Positions 1-5,046 of a DNA stretch of 5,046 bases are shown here, piece by piece; within the stretch, counting starts at the first letter, position 1, and each line of letters opens with the position of its first letter. Source of the stretch: JAQTNA01 sp043743785 (GTDB lineage Bacteria > Pseudomonadota > Gammaproteobacteria > Burkholderiales > Rhodocyclaceae). Both the position numbers and the translations under genes were made by a program. Location of the stretch: the NCBI GenBank assembly GCA_043743785.1, contig JAYTVW010000076.1, positions 1 through 5,046 of the forward strand, written 5' to 3'. The notes beneath the pieces were generated by a model. It was not told where the DNA came from and ran no database searches. It saw nothing but the letters and a program-made list of their open reading frames with translations.

Positions 1-30
1 CCTCCAAGTCGTTAAACTTGAAGGCTTTCT
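1..30 (-). terminator. Probable terminator hairpin downstream of tRNA-Pro, cut by the window edge
   Basis: Read on the minus strand, CCTTCAAGT (24-16) and ACTTGGAGG (9-1) form a 9-bp stem with one T-G wobble and a six-base loop at 15-10. The bases just before the 5' arm on the minus strand are GAAAGC (30-25). The stem could therefore lengthen if GCTTTC, followed by a T run, lies beyond position 1, as expected of an intrinsic terminator. The T run is outside the window and this part is inference. On the plus strand the same hairpin has a C-A mismatch and only a weak CTTTCTT tail, so the leftward direction is preferred. It would end a transcript containing tRNA-Pro and perhaps ispB. Confidence 0.45.
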
Positions 31-41
31 TGTAGCTATCC

Positions 42-118
<77 letters not shown>

Positions 119-181
119 ATTTGATCTTTGGAAGGCAACGGGAGTAAGCCCTACAAAACACTTTACAGCCACGCTTGGAAA

Positions 182-1150
182 TCAGAATTCCCTAGCTGCT
201 GCAAAGTCCGCTAATTGTAGCAGGCTTTCCTTAAAAATCGAGTCTTTTTCGCAGGCGATGGCTTCTTTCGCCAAACGAACTTCTTCACGGGCGAAACGGC
301 GCGTCTCTTCCAGGGCGCCGGTTTGCTGGATGGCCGCCAGCACCGCAGCGAAGTCGTCACGACCGCCCTGCTCGATGGCACGACGCACACAGGCCGCTTG
401 CTCTGCATTGCCTTGCTGCATCACATGTATGAGCGGCAGGGTCGGCTTGCCTTCCGCCAGATCGTCGCCGAGATGCTTGCCGGTGGCGGCCTCGTCGCCG
501 GAATAGTCCAGCACATCGTCAATCAACTGAAAGGCCGTGCCCAGATGGCGGCCGTAGGCGGCGTAGCCGTCTTCCACATCTTCCGGCACGTTTCCAAGAA
601 TGCCGCCGAGCCGGGCCGCAGCCTCGAACAGCTTGGCGGTCTTGTAATGGATCACCTGCAGATACTGGGGGATGTCGATATCGGCGTTGTGAATATTCAG
701 GAGCTGCAGCACCTCGCCTTCGGCGATGGTGTTGGTGGCATCCGCCAGCACGCGCATGACGCGCATGTCTTCCACGGCGACCATCATCTGAAAAGCGCGG
801 GAATACAGGAAGTCGCCCACCAGCACCGAGGCGGCGTTGCCGAACAAGGCGTTGGCCGTCTGGTTGCCGCGGCGCAGGTCGGATTCATCAACCACATCGT
901 CGTGCAGCAGCGTGGCTGTGTGAATGAACTCCACCACTGCTGCGAGCTCATGGTGATGGGCGCCCCGGTAGCCGGCAGCGCCCGCGCAAAGCAACACCAG
1001 GGCCGGGCGCATGCGCTTGCCGCCACTGCTGATGATGTATTCCGCGACTTGGCGGATAAGCACGACATCTGAATGCAGGCGGGCGCGTATGACCGCATCC
1101 GTGGCACGCATATCGTCGGCGATCAAAGCGTAGAGACTGTCGAGGGACAC
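182..1150 (-). CDS. ispB: Octaprenyl (long-chain all-trans polyprenyl) diphosphate synthase
   Basis: This enzyme extends farnesyl diphosphate with isopentenyl diphosphate units to make the C40-type side chain of ubiquinone or menaquinone, acting in the cytosol. At 322 residues it matches E. coli IspB (323). Visible hallmarks are GGKRMRP (43-49), the first aspartate-rich motif DDVVD (84-88) in the context HTATLLHDD, the second motif DDVLD (211-215) in FQLIDDVLDY, and KPTLPL (235-240). The residue five before the first aspartate is a small alanine (A79), as in long-chain synthases rather than short-chain FPP/GGPP synthases. Exact chain length is inferred from similarity to IspB and not proved. 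The start is GTG at 1150: no ATG, GTG or TTG lies in frame between it and an upstream in-frame TGA, and it aligns with the known N-terminus. There is no clear Shine-Dalgarno sequence in front. It diverges from rplU, and tRNA-Pro follows. Confidence 0.95.
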   Translation of the reverse strand: MSLDSLYALIADDMRATDAVIRARLHSDVVLIRQVAEYIISSGGKRMRPALVLLCAGAAGYRGAHHHELAAVVEFIHTATLLHDDVVDESDLRRGNQTANALFGNAASVLVGDFLYSRAFQMMVAVEDMRVMRVLADATNTIAEGEVLQLLNIHNADIDIPQYLQVIHYKTAKLFEAAARLGGILGNVPEDVEDGYAAYGRHLGTAFQLIDDVLDYSGDEAATGKHLGDDLAEGKPTLPLIHVMQQGNAEQAACVRRAIEQGGRDDFAAVLAAIQQTGALEETRRFAREEVRLAKEAIACEKDSIFKESLLQLADFAAAREF

Positions 1151-1177
1151 GGCGGCGCTGGTTTGGGCAAAGCTGCG

Positions 1178-1206
1178 ATGGTAGGGGGCGCTAGCTCCCG
1201 CGTCAA
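1178..1206 (-). promoter_or_regulatory. Candidate sigma70 promoter for ispB
   Basis: On the minus strand, TTGACG (1206-1201, five of six matches to the -35 consensus) is followed after exactly 17 bases by TACCAT (1183-1178, four of six matches to the -10). A start site near 1171 would leave a leader of about 20 bases before the GTG at 1150. The -35 is strong and the -10 is mediocre. The placement fits the divergent gene arrangement. Predicted from sequence only. Confidence 0.5.
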
Positions 1207-1278
1207 GAGACTTTCAGCCTGTCTGTGTGCGCTTGTTCATTGACGCCACTCCCGCACATTTCCTTGCGCAACAAGCCA

Positions 1279-1307
1279 TTGACTTTCCGTAACTTCCCCC
1301 ATAGAAT
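1279..1307 (+). promoter_or_regulatory. Candidate sigma70 promoter for rplU-rpmA
   Basis: TTGACT (1279-1284, five of six matches to -35) and TAGAAT (1302-1307, five of six matches to -10) are separated by 17 bases, the optimal spacing. Transcription would begin near 1314, giving a leader of about 50 bases ahead of the rplU start at 1364. This is the best promoter match in the window, consistent with the high expression expected of ribosomal protein genes. The -35 box lies 72 bases from that of the ispB promoter, back to back. Confidence 0.7.
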
Positions 1308-1363
1308 GCGCGATTCTTTGCAGCACCCTGTTTCATATTTTTATCAGACAACGGAGTCCCGTT

Positions 1364-1675
1364 ATGTATGCGGTCATAAAAACCGGCGGCAAGCAGCATC
1401 GCGTCGTCGTCGGCGAAAAACTTAAAGTAGAACAGATACCGGCAGACGTGGGCGCTGAAATCACCCTGGACCAGGTTCTCCTGGTCGGCGAAGGCGAAAC
1501 CGTGAAAATCGGTACGCCTTTGGTGGAAGGCGCTACTGTCACGTTCACGGTCCTCAGTCAGGGACGTCACCCCAAGGTGAAGATTTTCAAGATGCGCCGT
1601 CGCAAGCACTACCAGAAGCACCAGGGCCATCGCCAAAATTACACCGAGATCCAGATCGGCGCCATCAGCGTCTGA
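1364..1675 (+). CDS. rplU: 50S ribosomal protein L21
   Basis: L21 is a small beta-barrel protein of the large ribosomal subunit that binds 23S rRNA. The 103-residue length equals that of E. coli L21. The N-terminus MYAVIKTGGKQHRV and the basic stretch FKMRRRKHYQKHQGHRQ (residues about 76-92) are family signatures; the latter contacts rRNA. The ATG at 1364 is set by GGAG at 1353-1356, seven bases upstream; a second ATG at 1368 is out of frame. It is the first gene of the rplU-rpmA operon, behind a strong promoter and a roughly 50-base leader. No truncation or unusual residue is seen. Confidence 0.98.
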   Translation: MYAVIKTGGKQHRVVVGEKLKVEQIPADVGAEITLDQVLLVGEGETVKIGTPLVEGATVTFTVLSQGRHPKVKIFKMRRRKHYQKHQGHRQNYTEIQIGAISV

Positions 1676-1705
1676 TCCGGTCCCGTCTAATAAGGAGCTT
1701 CCAAG

Positions 1706-1966
1706 ATGGCACACAAAAAAGCAGGCGGCAGTTCACGTAACGGCCGCGACTCAGAAAGTAAACGCCTTGGCGTCAAGAGCTATGGTGGCCAGCTGATCAG
1801 CGCCGGCAGCATCATCGTGCGTCAGCGCGGCACCCAGTTCCACCCCGGCGACAACGTCGGCCTCGGCAAGGATCACACGCTCTTCGCCAAGACCACCGGC
1901 ACCGTGTTGTTCGCGGTCAAGGGCGCCACCCGTCGCAAGGTCGTGAGCATCATTCCCGCAGCTTAA
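1706..1966 (+). CDS. rpmA: 50S ribosomal protein L27
   Basis: L27 sits near the peptidyl transferase centre, where its flexible N-terminal tail reaches the tRNA acceptor ends. The 86-residue protein begins AHKKAGGSSRNGRDS after Met, the typical short proteobacterial N-terminus. It lacks the cleaved extension found in Firmicutes. The conserved GVKSYGGQ, VRQRGT and GDNVGLGKDHTLFA blocks follow. The start is supported by a very good ribosome-binding site, TAAGGAG at 1691-1697, with eight bases to the ATG. It lies 30 bases after rplU with no terminator between them, so the two are co-transcribed, and an intrinsic terminator follows immediately. Confidence 0.98.
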   Translation: MAHKKAGGSSRNGRDSESKRLGVKSYGGQLISAGSIIVRQRGTQFHPGDNVGLGKDHTLFAKTTGTVLFAVKGATRRKVVSIIPAA

Positions 1967-1985
1967 GGGGATCAGGCTCGGCAAG

Positions 1986-2019
1986 AAGCCCTATCCTGGT
2001 GGTAGGGCTTTTTTGTTTT
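1986..2019 (+). terminator. Intrinsic terminator of the rplU-rpmA operon
   Basis: AAGCCCTA (1986-1993) pairs with TAGGGCTT (2003-2010), an 8-bp stem that can close further through CC/GG inside the loop. It is followed by an uninterrupted T run to 2014, then G and four more T. It begins 20 bases after the rpmA stop codon. This is a textbook Rho-independent terminator on the plus strand and should end most rplU-rpmA transcripts before obgE. Confidence 0.88.
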
Positions 2020-2036
2020 AATCGAACCCATGATTT

Positions 2037-2110
2037 GTAGGTCAGGTTGCGCCGCAACCTGACATTGGAAAGATGGCAGGGCGTCAGGTTTCTGGTGAAA
2101 CCTGACCTAC
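2037..2110 (+). repeat. REP/BIME-like double-hairpin repeat, copy 1
   Basis: A 74-base, nearly symmetrical element. GTCAGGTTGC (2041-2050) and GCAACCTGAC (2054-2063) form a perfect 10-bp hairpin with loop GCC. After a 19-base spacer, GTCAGGTTTC (2083-2092) and GAAACCTGAC (2097-2106) form a second perfect 10-bp hairpin with loop TGGT. GTAG at 2037-2040 and CTAC at 2107-2110 close the outside, so the outer twelve bases at each end are exact reverse complements. Related copies lie at 4364 and 4901. The architecture of two palindromes in opposite orientation resembles bacterial REP/BIME elements. It sits between the rpmA terminator and obgE, and neither hairpin has a T run. The strand given is only that of the GTAGGTC core. 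Confidence 0.85.
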
Positions 2111-2143
2111 GGTCGGCATACCCAGCGACCAGGTACCAGGATC

Positions 2144-3271
2144 ATGAGATTTTTTGACGAAGCCAAAATCGAAGTCATCGCCGGTGACGGTGGCAACGGT
2201 GTCGTCCATTTCCGCCGGGAAAAGTACATCCCCCGCGGCGGCCCGGACGGCGGCGACGGCGGCCGGGGCGGCAGCATTATTGCTATCGCCGATCGCAACC
2301 TGAACACCCTCATCGACTACCGCTACACGCGGGTCTACCGCGCCAAGCGGGGTGAGAACGGCGGCAGCTCCGACTGCTACGGCAAGGGCGCGGACGACAT
2401 GATCCTGCGGGTGCCCGTGGGCACGATCTTCAGCGACCTGCACACCGGCGAAGTCCTGGCCGACCTGGACGTGGACGGCAAGCAGGCCCTCATCGCCCAG
2501 GGCGGACAGGGGGGGCTTGGCAACATCCACTTCAAGTCCAGCATCAACCGCTCACCGCAGCAGTGCACCCTGGGTACCGAGGGGGAAACCCGGGAACTGC
2601 GCCTGGAACTCAAGGTTCTGGCGGACGTTGGCCTTCTGGGCATGCCCAACGCCGGCAAATCCACCTTCATCCGCGCCGTCTCCGCCGCCCGCCCGAAAGT
2701 GGCGGACTATCCCTTCACCACGCTGGCCCCCAACCTGGGCGTGGTACGGGTGGATTCCAACCGCAGCTTCGTCATTGCCGACATTCCTGGCCTGATCGAA
2801 GGCGCGGCGGAAGGCCAGGGCCTGGGGCACCAGTTCCTGCGCCACCTGCAGCGTACCCGCCTCTTGCTGCACATCGTGGACCTGGCGCCCTTCGATCCGG
2901 ACGCCGATCCGGTGCAGGACGCCCTCGCCATCGTGGAAGAGCTGCGCAAATACGACGAAGACCTGCTGGACAAGCCCCGCTGGCTGGTCATCAACAAGCT
3001 GGATCTGGTGCCGGAAGACGAGCGGGACGCGAGGGTCCAGGCCCTGACGACAGGCTACGGCCCGGTGGAAAAAGTGTTCGCCATTTCCGCCATCAGCGGC
3101 GGCGGCTGCCAAGCCCTCACCTATGCCATCATGGACCACGTAGAAAAAATGGCGGCCCTGAACCCGAACCGGGAACTCCCGGCAGACACGGCAGATGACG
3201 GGGACGCGGACGAAGCAAGGGCAGAGAACCTCGAAGAGGATGCAGCGAAAGATGAGAACGGCAATTCGTAA
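2144..3271 (+). CDS. obgE: Obg-family GTPase (ribosome assembly, stress control)
   Basis: ObgE binds the 50S precursor and couples GTP and (p)ppGpp levels to ribosome maturation and growth. The 375-residue protein has the full three-part layout. The glycine-rich Obg domain covers about residues 1-158 (GDGGNG, RGGPDGGDGGRGG, GGQGGLGN). The GTPase domain carries G1 GMPNAGKST (166-174), switch-I threonines in FTTL (191-194), G3 DIPG (213-216), G4 NKLD (284-287) and G5 SAISG (315-319). A short Asp/Glu-rich tail runs from about 343 to the end; such tails vary between species. The ATG at 2144 gives the conserved start MRFFDEAKIEV. Ribosome-binding sequence is modest: AGGT at 2131-2134 is nine bases away, and AGGA at 2138-2141 is probably too close. 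A terminator and repeat copy 1 separate it from rpmA, so it may need its own promoter, which I could not identify. The 3' end overlaps proB by 20 bases. Confidence 0.97.
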   Translation: MRFFDEAKIEVIAGDGGNGVVHFRREKYIPRGGPDGGDGGRGGSIIAIADRNLNTLIDYRYTRVYRAKRGENGGSSDCYGKGADDMILRVPVGTIFSDLHTGEVLADLDVDGKQALIAQGGQGGLGNIHFKSSINRSPQQCTLGTEGETRELRLELKVLADVGLLGMPNAGKSTFIRAVSAARPKVADYPFTTLAPNLGVVRVDSNRSFVIADIPGLIEGAAEGQGLGHQFLRHLQRTRLLLHIVDLAPFDPDADPVQDALAIVEELRKYDEDLLDKPRWLVINKLDLVPEDERDARVQALTTGYGPVEKVFAISAISGGGCQALTYAIMDHVEKMAALNPNRELPADTADDGDADEARAENLEEDAAKDENGNS

Positions 3272-4367
3272 GGCCCGGCGCCTGGTCGTCAAGGTCGGCA
3301 GCGCCCTCGTCACCAACAACGGCGCGGGCCTGGATCTGGCCGCCCTGGCGGACTGGGCGCGGCAGATCGCCACCCTCAGGGCCGACGGCCGCGAAGTGGT
3401 ACTGGTGTCCAGTGGCGCCATCGCCGCTGGCATGCAACGCCTGGGCTGGAGCACCCGCCCCCACGCCATGAACGAGTTGCAGGCCGCGGCCGCCGTCGGC
3501 CAGATGGGCCTGGCCCAGGCCTATGAGAGCGTCTTTTCCGCCCACGGCCTACACACCGCCCAGATCCTGCTCACCCACGAGGACCTGGCGGACCGCACCC
3601 GCTACCTGAACGCCCGCTCCACCCTGGCCACGCTGCTGGCATTGGGCGTGGTGCCCATCATCAACGAGAACGACACCGTCGTCACCGACGAAATCAAGTT
3701 TGGCGACAACGACACTCTGGGCGCACTGGTAGCCAACCTCATCGAGGCCGACTGCCTGGTAATCCTCACGGACCAGCAAGGCTTGTTCACCGCTGACCCG
3801 CGCCAGGACCCCAACGCCACCCTGGTGTCCCACGGCAGCGCCACGGACGCCCGTTTTGAAGCCATGGCTGGCGGCGCAGGTTCCGGTATCAGCCGGGGCG
3901 GCATGATCACCAAGATTCGCGCCGCCCGTCGCGCGGCCGGCAGCGGCGCCCACACCGTCATCGCCAGCGGCCGGGAGCCGGATGCCCTCTTACGCCTGAC
4001 CCAGGGCGAAAGCCTGGGCACCCTGCTGGTGGCCGGCGCCTCGCCGCTGGCCGCAAGGAAGCAATGGCTGGCGGACCACCTGCAACTGGCCGGCAGCCTG
4101 ACCCTGGATGCGGGCGCCGTGAAAGCCCTGGAAGCCGGCAGCAGCCTGTTGCCGGTGGGCGTCACCGAAGTCCTTGGGGAATTCGTACGCGGCGCCGCCG
4201 TAGCCTGCCGCACCCCGGAAGGCCGGGAAATTGCCCGGGGCCTCATCAATTATTCCGCCGCCGAAGCTCGCCGCATCGCCCGCCACCCCACCAGCGAAAT
4301 CGAAGCGGTGCTGGGCTATATCGATGAAGTGGAACTCATCCACCGGGATAACCTGGTTCGCCTGTAG
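3252..4367 (+). CDS. proB: Glutamate 5-kinase
   Basis: Catalyses ATP-dependent phosphorylation of glutamate to gamma-glutamyl phosphate, the first and proline-inhibited step of proline synthesis in the cytosol. From the ATG at 3252 it has 371 residues, normal for the two-domain enzyme. The amino-acid-kinase domain (about 8-260) shows KVGSALVTN (14-22), SSGAIAAG (53-60), INENDTV (137-143), FGDND (150-154), LTDQQGLFTADP (172-183) and RGGMITK (215-221). A C-terminal PUA domain (about 279-357) includes VGVTEVLGEFVRGAAV. The frame is open further upstream, with ATGs at 3195 and 3240, but these add a basic, non-conserved extension inside obgE. MRTAIRKARRLVVKVGS matches the family N-terminus. GAGGA at 3236-3240 may serve as ribosome-binding site, with a long 11-base gap. 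The 20-base overlap with obgE suggests translational coupling. The TAG stop lies inside the first bases of repeat copy 2. Confidence 0.96.
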   Translation: MRTAIRKARRLVVKVGSALVTNNGAGLDLAALADWARQIATLRADGREVVLVSSGAIAAGMQRLGWSTRPHAMNELQAAAAVGQMGLAQAYESVFSAHGLHTAQILLTHEDLADRTRYLNARSTLATLLALGVVPIINENDTVVTDEIKFGDNDTLGALVANLIEADCLVILTDQQGLFTADPRQDPNATLVSHGSATDARFEAMAGGAGSGISRGGMITKIRAARRAAGSGAHTVIASGREPDALLRLTQGESLGTLLVAGASPLAARKQWLADHLQLAGSLTLDAGAVKALEAGSSLLPVGVTEVLGEFVRGAAVACRTPEGREIARGLINYSAAEARRIARHPTSEIEAVLGYIDEVELIHRDNLVRL

Positions 4368-4438
4368 GTCGGGTTTTGTGGGTCGGAATTTATGCCGACA
4401 GATGCATCGAGCTTGTCGGGATAAATCCCGACCCACAA
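4364..4438 (+). repeat. REP/BIME-like double-hairpin repeat, copy 2
   Basis: It begins with GTAGGTCGGGTT (4364-4375), the same core as the other copies. The palindromic part follows: TTGTGGGTCGG (4376-4386) is the exact reverse complement of CCGACCCACAA (4428-4438), 11 bp. Inside are a weak hairpin, GTCGG (4382-4386) with CCGAC (4395-4399), and a strong one, GTCGGGA (4415-4421) with TCCCGAC (4426-4432) around loop TAAA. CCGACA (4395-4400) can alternatively pair with TGTCGG (4414-4419). The layout of two hairpins within an outer inverted repeat matches copy 1, but the leading core is unpaired here, so this may be a composite of two variants. The first bases overlap the stop codon of proB. There is no T run, so classical terminator function is not indicated. 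Confidence 0.75.
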
Positions 4439-4498
4439 GGGGACGCCCCAAGGGGAAGCTGATACATTCCGTGCAATCAACTCAGCCGGAGAACAGCC

Positions 4499-4885
4499 AT
4501 GGGCATCACCCACGCGGATATCCGGGTAGAAAACCTGTTCACCCGGCGCAGCCTCGATGCCCGCGCCCTGGTGGATTCCGGCGCTGTATTCCTGACCATT
4601 CCCGAACATCTGGCGGTACAGCTTGGTTTTGATCTTTCCGAGGTCAGCACAGCCATCCAGGCCGATGGCAGCAATAAGGCCAACCCCATGGCCGTGCCCA
4701 TGGTTGGCCCCTTGCGCGTGCGCTTCGCCGACCGCTACTGCGATCTTTCGACGCTGGTCATGGGCGACGAGCCCTTGTTCGGCGCCGTCCCCATGAAAAT
4801 GATGGATCTGGTCATCCATCCGGCCAGCCAGCGCCTGACCGTCAATCCGGCAAGCCCTTACGTGCCCGTGGCGCTGGCAAAATAA
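4499..4885 (+). CDS. Small retropepsin-like (clan AA) aspartic protease, role unknown
   Basis: A 128-residue protein resembling bacterial single-domain clan AA aspartic protease-like proteins. These have the retroviral protease fold and would act as homodimers, each subunit giving one catalytic aspartate. The active-site motif is ALVDSGA (23-29, D26), with DSG in place of the commoner DTG, followed by FLTIPEHLAVQLG (31-43). The second conserved block is LFGAVPMKMMDLVIHP (93-108), then LTVNPASPY (113-121), typical of this family as I remember it. There is no signal peptide or membrane segment, so a cytosolic location is likely. GGAG at 4488-4491, seven bases before the ATG, supports the start. 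Repeats bracket the gene on both sides, and no partner gene is visible. Substrate and function are not known to me; protease activity itself is inferred from the motif. Confidence 0.8.
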   Translation: MGITHADIRVENLFTRRSLDARALVDSGAVFLTIPEHLAVQLGFDLSEVSTAIQADGSNKANPMAVPMVGPLRVRFADRYCDLSTLVMGDEPLFGAVPMKMMDLVIHPASQRLTVNPASPYVPVALAK

Positions 4886-4900
4886 AAGGGTGTTTCGGGT

Positions 4901-4936
4901 GTAGGTCGGGTTCCAACCCGACAAGGGAACCCGACC
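4901..4936 (+). repeat. REP-like palindromic repeat, copy 3 (short form)
   Basis: GTAG (4901-4904) precedes GTCGGGTT (4905-4912), which pairs with AACCCGAC (4915-4922); with a four-base loop TCCA this is a 7-bp hairpin. After AAGGG a second AACCCGAC (4928-4935) follows, so the left arm can pair with either one. The outer pair GGTCGGGTT (4904-4912) and AACCCGACC (4928-4936) is a perfect 9-bp inverted repeat. The second hairpin seen in copy 1 is missing, so this looks like a shortened or single-unit form. It starts 16 bases after the protease stop codon. No T run follows. Confidence 0.75.
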
Positions 4937-5046
4937 GAACCAAGGCAATTTCTGTCAATAAATGCCCCCGCTGACTTGTCTTTTCGTTCCCCTGCGGCGT
5001 TACGCCCGCCCTTACATGGCTCGCTTAGCGCTGCCGTCCGCGCCTT
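4937..5046. other. Right-edge stretch with no confident gene
   Basis: I see no recognisable gene here. On the plus strand an ATG at 4962 opens a frame that stays open for 28 codons to the window edge, but there is no ribosome-binding site at a suitable distance (the only AAGG is 16 bases away) and the peptide is arginine- and proline-rich without a known motif. The minus strand also stays open in one frame. A small palindrome, GGCGT-T-ACGCC, lies at 4996-5006. The stretch may be intergenic or the beginning of a feature continuing outside the window. Confidence 0.3.

Noticed and set aside
323..1072. 249-codon open frame on the plus strand opposite ispB
   Set aside because: It lies wholly antisense to a clear ispB gene, has no ribosome-binding site, and its His/Val/Gly-rich translation has no recognisable domain. 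Long antisense frames are common in GC-rich genes.
2563..3198. 211-codon plus-strand frame inside obgE
   Set aside because: It is a shifted frame of obgE, rich in Gly, Arg and Pro, without a domain. The ObgE frame carries all the GTPase motifs continuously, so no frameshift is implied.
2552..3469. 305-codon open frame on the minus strand across obgE and proB
   Set aside because: It is antisense to two well-supported genes and its translation shows no family motif. It is a by-product of GC-rich codon use.
3602..4249. 215-codon minus-strand frame within proB
   Set aside because: Antisense shadow of proB with Ala/Arg/Ser-rich composition and no motif.
2037..4936. Repeats as a CRISPR array
   Set aside because: The copies are about 2.3 kb and 0.5 kb apart with genes between them, are of unequal length, and have no regular spacers.
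4364..4936. Protease gene as part of a retroelement
   Set aside because: Although the fold is retrovirus-like, no reverse transcriptase, integrase or long terminal repeats are present. Single-domain clan AA proteins are ordinary bacterial genes.
4316..4948. 210-codon minus-strand frame across the protease gene and both flanking repeats
   Set aside because: It runs through two palindromic repeats and is antisense to a gene with a good ribosome-binding site and family motifs. Its N-terminal part comes from repeat sequence.

Overview
The window is a piece of a GC-rich proteobacterial chromosome carrying conserved housekeeping genes. The order tRNA-Pro / ispB (leftward) and rplU-rpmA-obgE-proB (rightward) is a familiar beta-proteobacterial arrangement, with ispB divergent from the ribosomal protein genes. 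The IspB, L21 and L27 proteins resemble their E. coli counterparts closely, as far as I can recall those sequences. A beta-proteobacterium, possibly of a Rhodocyclales-like group, is my best inference. The window has no rRNA or other lineage marker to fix this.

Left part (1-1206, minus strand): a complete tRNA-Pro(CGG) with encoded CCA lies just downstream of ispB, the long-chain polyprenyl diphosphate synthase that makes the side chain of the respiratory quinone. A hairpin at the left edge probably belongs to the terminator of this leftward unit. The 213-base gap between ispB and rplU holds two back-to-back sigma70-like promoters, one per direction, each with a 17-base spacer.

Middle part (1279-2019, plus strand): a promoter, rplU (L21), rpmA (L27) and a strong intrinsic terminator form a compact ribosomal protein operon. 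obgE follows 177 bases after rpmA. That gap also contains a 74-base, nearly symmetrical double-hairpin repeat. obgE (ribosome-assembly GTPase) and proB (glutamate 5-kinase, first step of proline synthesis) overlap by 20 bases, which suggests translational coupling.

Right part (4364-5046): after proB there is a small retropepsin-like (clan AA) aspartic protease gene of unknown role, bracketed by two further copies of the same repeat family. The last 110 bases have no confident gene.

The genes are ordinary. The most informative unexplained structure is the repeat family with core TGTAGGTC(A/G)GGTT. It occurs three times in the same orientation, always just after a stop codon or terminator. Its arms carry compensating changes, and one copy supplies the stop codon of proB. 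It looks like a REP/BIME-type dispersed palindromic element. I do not see evidence for a large undescribed system.
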